Assembly (NCBI RefSeq): GCF_900102495.1
Contig: NZ_FMVQ01000005.1
Coordinates: 1-64,000 of the forward strand
From: Nitrosospira sp. Nl5
GTDB lineage: Bacteria; Pseudomonadota; Gammaproteobacteria; Burkholderiales; Nitrosomonadaceae
Direction of reading: 5' to 3'
DNA length: 64,000 nt
The notes under the pieces were generated by a model. It saw only the letters and a list, made by a program, of their open reading frames with translations. It was not told where the DNA came from and searched no databases. The position numbers and the translations under genes are program-made. Positions 60,352-64,000 of this stretch are shown piece by piece. Each line of letters begins with the position of its first letter. Positions within the stretch are counted from its first letter, which is position 1.

Positions 60352-61164
60352 TTGAAGCAATTCCCAAATCCCTTTCCGTGCCGCCCTCTCGTCATGGGGA
60401 TCGTTAATGTCACGCCAGACTCCTTTTCTGACGGTGGTCTGTATGCGTCAACCGAGAGCGCTCTCCGCCATGCCGCGTGCTTAATTGAACAAGGTGCCGA
60501 TCTGCTGGATATTGGGGGCGAATCCACCCGTCCGGGCGGTACCCCGGTCAGCACGGAAGAGGAGCTGCGCCGCACCATTCCGGTAGTTCAAGCCTTGGTC
60601 AGAATGGATGCATTTGTTTCAGTCGACACATCCAAACCGGAGGTCATGCGCGCAGCGATCAAGGCAGGTGCGGCGATGATTAATGATGTGAATGCATTGC
60701 GAGCACCAGGCGCACTTGAGGCGGTTGCGGAAGGAGGTGTTGCAGTGTGCCTCATGCACATGCAGGGGGAACCGCGCGGCATGCAGGTCAGTCCTCAATA
60801 TGATGATGTGGTGGCGGAAGTGAAGGGTTTTTTACGGCAGCGGCTGAATGCAGCACAAGCTGCAGGTATTTCAGGCGAGAGATTGATAATAGACCCAGGT
60901 TTTGGATTTGGTAAGACATTGCAACATAATATCGAATTACTGCGCCATCTCGACCGCTTTACCGATATGGGCGCCCCGGTAATGGTGGGATTGTCGCGCA
61001 AATCCATGTTGGGAAAAATCACCGGCAACCCGGTGAATGACCGGATTTATGCCAGTGTCGCAGCCGCGTTATTGGCGAGAGTCAAGGGCGCTGGAATTCT
61101 GCGAGTACACGACGTAAAAGCGACTAAGGATGCGCTAGCGGTTTATAATGCGGTTAACGGCTAA
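60352..61164 (+). CDS. folP: Dihydropteroate synthase
   Basis: A 270-residue TIM-barrel enzyme joining p-aminobenzoate to dihydropterin pyrophosphate in folate synthesis, the sulfonamide target. Loop 1 is MGIVNVTPDSFSDGG; the second signature is DIGGESTRPGG; DPGFGFGKT and VGLSRKSML follow. Only a TTG at 60352 is available as start in this frame, and it has no clear ribosome binding site, so the N-terminus is uncertain by a few residues. It precedes glmM, as in E. coli. Confidence 0.94.
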   Translation: MKQFPNPFPCRPLVMGIVNVTPDSFSDGGLYASTESALRHAACLIEQGADLLDIGGESTRPGGTPVSTEEELRRTIPVVQALVRMDAFVSVDTSKPEVMRAAIKAGAAMINDVNALRAPGALEAVAEGGVAVCLMHMQGEPRGMQVSPQYDDVVAEVKGFLRQRLNAAQAAGISGERLIIDPGFGFGKTLQHNIELLRHLDRFTDMGAPVMVGLSRKSMLGKITGNPVNDRIYASVAAALLARVKGAGILRVHDVKATKDALAVYNAVNG

Positions 61165-61210
61165 ACCTGAATGGCGGCAGGCTCATTTTTCGTTATGATA
61201 CACAAAGGTG

Positions 61211-61250
61211 TTGCGCCGCTTTACCTTCAGCTTTTGGTGAACTCGCTGCA
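61211..61250 (+). repeat. Dispersed repeat family 1, copy 3
   Basis: TTGCGCCGCTTTACCTTCAG followed by CTTTTGGTGAACTCGCTGCA aligns with copies 1 and 2 with one single-base gap and several transitions. It sits in the folP-glmM gap, about 120 bp before glmM and in the same direction. Confidence 0.5.
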
Positions 61251-61368
61251 AGATGGATTTTGCGGTGCATGGCGGCGTTGTTTGCAGTGCTTCCGAATGA
61301 CCGGCGTCCCCACGAGGATAAAAGGCACGCTCTCGCTCTTCAACTGACCATTCACGGATTCTTCATAA

Positions 61369-62730
61369 ATGACGCGAAAATATTTTGGCACCGATGGCAT
61401 ACGCGGGCGTGTGGGGGAGATGCCAATTACGCCGGAATTTGTCATGCATCTTGGCTACTCCGCAGGTAAAGTCCTGGCTTCCTCGAATTGGCATTTGTCC
61501 AAGGGGGAGCGTCCGGCAGTATTGATTGGTAAGGATACGCGCATATCGGGCTATATGCTTGAGTCGGCCCTGCAAGCGGGGCTATCCGCTGCCGGCGTGG
61601 ATGTGCTGCTGTCCGGACCCATTCCTACGCCAGCGGTCGCTTATCTTACCCGTGCGTTGCGGCTGCAGGCTGGGATCGTCATCTCTGCTTCCCATAACCC
61701 ATTTGAAGACAATGGCATCAAGTTCTTTTCCGCTGCGGGCAGCAAACTGCCCGATGCCACTGAACGCGAGATAGAGGCCGGATTGAAGGCTCCCATCAGC
61801 TCCATGCCTTCAGCGAAGCTCGGCAAAGCGCGCCGTGTCGATGACGCACGCGGGCGTTACATCGAATTCTGCAAAAGCACCTTTCCGAATCATCTCGATC
61901 TACGCGGCTTGCGCATTGTGGTCGACTGTGCTCACGGTGCGACATATCAAATTGCCGGCCATGTGCTGCATGAGCTCGGTGCGGACGTTGTTGCCATCGG
62001 AACGCAGCCTAACGGCCTCAATATTAACTACGAGTGCGGTGCGACCCATAGCGCGGCGGTGCAGGAAGCCGTCAAGCGGCATCAGGCCGATATTGGTATT
62101 GCGCTTGATGGCGATGGTGATCGTGTTGTTATGGTCGATCAAAAAAGCGCGCTCTACGACGGTGACCGGCTGATTTACATTATCGCCAGGCACCGTCAGC
62201 AGAACGGGCTGCTTAAGGGCGGGGTGGCGGGTACATTAATGACAAATCTCGCCATTGAAAATGGCTTCAGGAAATTAAATATTCCTTTTGCCCGCGCAAA
62301 TGTCGGCGACCGTTACGTATTGGAGCTGCTGCAGGAAAAAGGTTGGCAACTGGGGGGCGAAGGCTCCGGCCATATTATCTGTACCGACAAGCATACGACG
62401 GGCGACGGCATTATTTCCGCGCTGCAGGTATTATATGCCCTGCGTGATTCCGGCAAGAGCCTGGCTGAACTTGCGCGCGGCGTAACGCTTTACCCGCAAC
62501 AGCTGATCAATGTCAAGGTTCCCAAAGGGTTCGATTCACATGTTAGCGTGGCGATTAAAGCAGCTCAGGCGGAAGCAGAGCGCGACCTTGATGGCAGTGG
62601 CCGCGTGCTGCTGCGCGCATCAGGGACTGAGCCGCTGATACGAGTGATGGTGGAGGGTGAATCCAAGCGGAAAGTTAAACACTGGGCAGAGAAAATAGCT
62701 GAGGTTGTGCGGAATACTGCGGTAGAGTGA
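61369..62730 (+). CDS. glmM: Phosphoglucosamine mutase
   Basis: A 453-residue enzyme interconverting glucosamine 6- and 1-phosphates for UDP-GlcNAc and thus peptidoglycan and lipopolysaccharide. [13 protein letters not shown] is the family N-terminus. The phosphoserine loop is [15 protein letters not shown], the metal loop DGDGDR, the sugar loop GGEGSGHII, and the C-terminal phosphate loop [15 protein letters not shown]. Length is normal. Confidence 0.97.
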   Translation: MTRKYFGTDGIRGRVGEMPITPEFVMHLGYSAGKVLASSNWHLSKGERPAVLIGKDTRISGYMLESALQAGLSAAGVDVLLSGPIPTPAVAYLTRALRLQAGIVISASHNPFEDNGIKFFSAAGSKLPDATEREIEAGLKAPISSMPSAKLGKARRVDDARGRYIEFCKSTFPNHLDLRGLRIVVDCAHGATYQIAGHVLHELGADVVAIGTQPNGLNINYECGATHSAAVQEAVKRHQADIGIALDGDGDRVVMVDQKSALYDGDRLIYIIARHRQQNGLLKGGVAGTLMTNLAIENGFRKLNIPFARANVGDRYVLELLQEKGWQLGGEGSGHIICTDKHTTGDGIISALQVLYALRDSGKSLAELARGVTLYPQQLINVKVPKGFDSHVSVAIKAAQAEAERDLDGSGRVLLRASGTEPLIRVMVEGESKRKVKHWAEKIAEVVRNTAVE

Positions 62731-62866
62731 ACAGCATGGAGGTGTAAGAACCTTTTATCAGGGATGCCTGCTGATCCGCTGTTTCGCACAATACAGAATG
62801 TTTGCAAGCTAATAGCAGCTTGTCTGTCTAAGGAATCGAAGCAAAAAGGTGGCTGGGCAAGGGTGG

Positions 62867-63070
62867 CTACTGAAGATTTTTGAAGGACCAATAGCCGTCC
62901 TGTCGGCCGAAAAAGCGACGAAATATAGATTGGCCGGCCATTTTTGCGGCTGGTTTCCTGTAGGTCCAGATTACCAAATTCGAAAAATCGACAAAAAGAC
63001 ATATGCGGCTGACAGCTAGAAAACGCGCCACATATACCGGGTGTAACCCCTTGGTTTTAGATTGCGTCAT
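62867..63070 (-). CDS. Hypothetical small protein (uncertain)
   Basis: A 67-residue basic frame beginning MTQSKTKGLHPVYVARFLAV. Its ATG is preceded by GGGAG at a good distance, which is the main support. It contains several Arg/Lys and aromatic residues and no signal peptide or known motif. It may be spurious. Confidence 0.25.
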   Translation of the reverse strand: MTQSKTKGLHPVYVARFLAVSRICLFVDFSNLVIWTYRKPAAKMAGQSIFRRFFGRQDGYWSFKNLQ

Positions 63071-63178
63071 GATATCTCCCATGGTCTTTAATTCCTCTTA
63101 TTGTATCAATCGGGCATGACGCTCTTATGACTGAATGCCGTACATAATGGATCGCTAATTTGCCGACTGATAACGCTG

Positions 63179-63196
63179 CTGTCGCAAAACGGTAAT
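63179..63196 (+). promoter_or_regulatory. Pho-box candidate upstream of pstS
   Basis: CTGTCGCAAAACGGTAAT matches the PhoB consensus CTGTCATAWAWCTGTCAY at about 14 of 18 positions, in the same direction as pstS. A TAACAT hexamer at 63207-63212 lies at the distance expected for a -10 element, and pstS starts about 50 bp further on. Confidence 0.65.
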
Positions 63197-63258
63197 AATC
63201 ATGACTTAACATAGTAATACTGTTAAAAACGTATCTGATTCAATAAATGGAGAGCGAA

Positions 63259-64000
63259 ATGTTGAAATTGCCGAATAGTAAGGCACTTGGATTGTCGGCC
63301 CTGCTGAGCGTGTTAGTTGGCGGTGCCAGTGTCGCAGGTGCTGCTGGCATTGTGAAAATTGACGGCTCCAGCACTGTTTATCCTATCACCGAGGCAGTGG
63401 CGGAAGACTTTCAAATAGCCAAGAAGGGTGCAGTAAAGGTGACGGTCGGCATTTCAGGTACCGGCGGCGGCTTCAAGAAATTTTGCCGCGGTGAAATCGA
63501 TATCGTCAATGCTTCACGGCCCATTCTAAAAAAAGAGATGGACGACTGCAAAGCACTAGATATTCAATATATCGAAATGCCCGTGGCTTATGATGCGTTG
63601 ACGGTAGTAGTAAATCCGAAAAACGATTGGAGCAAAGTTATCACGGTCGCGGAGCTAAAAAAAATCTGGGAGCCGGCTGCGCAGGGCACCATCACCAAAT
63701 GGAGTCAGGTGAACCCCACGTGGCCCGACGTCACGATTAAACTCTACGGAGCTGGCGCGGATTCAGGTACTTTTGACTACTTCACAGAAGCCATCGTTGG
63801 CAAGGCCAAATCGAGTCGCGGCGATTACACCGCATCCGAGGACGACAACGTATTGGTGCAGGGTGTAGCGAGCGACAAGAATGGCTTGGGCTTTTTTGGC
63901 TTCGCCTACTACGTGGAAAATCAGAAAAAGGTAAAAGCGGTCGCTGTTGATAGCGGCAAAGGCGGCGTCATACCGTCTGCGGAAACGGTGAAGGATGGAA
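63259..64000 (+). CDS. pstS: Phosphate ABC transporter substrate-binding protein (3' truncated by window)
   Basis: The first 247 codons of a periplasmic phosphate-binding protein. [20 protein letters not shown] starts the signal peptide, cleaved after AGAAG or nearby. [41 protein letters not shown] and [14 protein letters not shown] are the phosphate-contacting loops. GGAG precedes the ATG at 63259. The gene runs off the window edge; pstCAB would be expected to follow. PhoU is at the other end of the window. Confidence 0.93.
   Translation, partial: MLKLPNSKALGLSALLSVLVGGASVAGAAGIVKIDGSSTVYPITEAVAEDFQIAKKGAVKVTVGISGTGGGFKKFCRGEIDIVNASRPILKKEMDDCKALDIQYIEMPVAYDALTVVVNPKNDWSKVITVAELKKIWEPAAQGTITKWSQVNPTWPDVTIKLYGAGADSGTFDYFTEAIVGKAKSSRGDYTASEDDNVLVQGVASDKNGLGFFGFAYYVENQKKVKAVAVDSGKGGVIPSAETVKDG

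Larger units (their letters stand above)
62731..63258. other. Intergenic region between glmM and pstS
   Basis: This 528-bp region carries the pstS promoter with a Pho-box candidate (63179-63196). One - strand open frame (62867-63070) is listed separately. No terminator for glmM is clear. Confidence 0.5.

Overview
The window reads as one contiguous piece of a betaproteobacterial chromosome, most likely from the Nitrosomonadaceae (Nitrosospira-like ammonia oxidisers). That placement is an inference. It rests on gene order (hfq-hflX-hflK-hflC-DUF2065-hisZ-purA; ilvI-ilvH-ilvC-pssA; fur/bamE-dapB-carA-carB-greA-yhbY-rlmE-ftsH-folP-glmM-pstS), on several outer-membrane porins of the BBP2 and OprO/P types, and on a secreted di-haem peroxidase. 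I saw no rRNA, tRNA, CRISPR array, intact insertion sequence or prophage.

Layout. 1-8.2 kb: tail of an unknown gene, a family 2 glycosyltransferase, an MBL-fold phosphodiesterase-like enzyme, corA, ppx, phoU, rpiA and ilvA. 8.4-14.8 kb: three paralogous BBP2 porins on the + strand, with a divergent lipoprotein/Cys-rich HTH regulator pair between copies 2 and 3, then a GNAT acetyltransferase. 15-21.6 kb: the conserved hfq-to-purA cluster on the - strand. 22-29.5 kb: cytochrome c peroxidase, rppH, proS, a TlpA-like thioredoxin, a YihY protein and leuA.

29.5-44.9 kb is the accessory part. It holds gene remnants (a caa3-assembly-factor-like tail, an alcohol-dehydrogenase-like N-terminus), a VOC protein, a thiamine-diphosphate oxidase/decarboxylase, an OprO/P porin, two tandem small secreted proteins sharing a striking C-terminus, an alpha-carbonic anhydrase with a PEP-CTERM sorting signal, and a sugar-phosphate set (zwf, gnd, pgm, pgi). 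This block sits between pssA and leuA, which are adjacent in many betaproteobacteria, so it looks like an insertion or rearrangement in an otherwise conserved ilv-pss-leu unit. 45-64 kb returns to conserved housekeeping order and ends inside pstS.

Biologically the window covers branched-chain amino acid synthesis (ilvA, ilvIH, ilvC, leuA), pentose phosphate and hexose phosphate interconversion (rpiA, zwf, gnd, pgm, pgi), phosphate handling (ppx, phoU, pstS with a Pho-box candidate), RNA metabolism (hfq, rppH, rlmE, yhbY), membrane proteolysis (ftsH, hflKC) and pyrimidine/arginine entry (carAB). The most unusual signals are two families of short dispersed repeats. Each has three copies here, and each copy lies just upstream of a gene in a fixed orientation: family 1 before the glycosyltransferase, ilvH and glmM; family 2 before rpiA, pgm and yhbY. 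Other notable points are the paired secreted proteins and several perfect palindromes in promoter regions.
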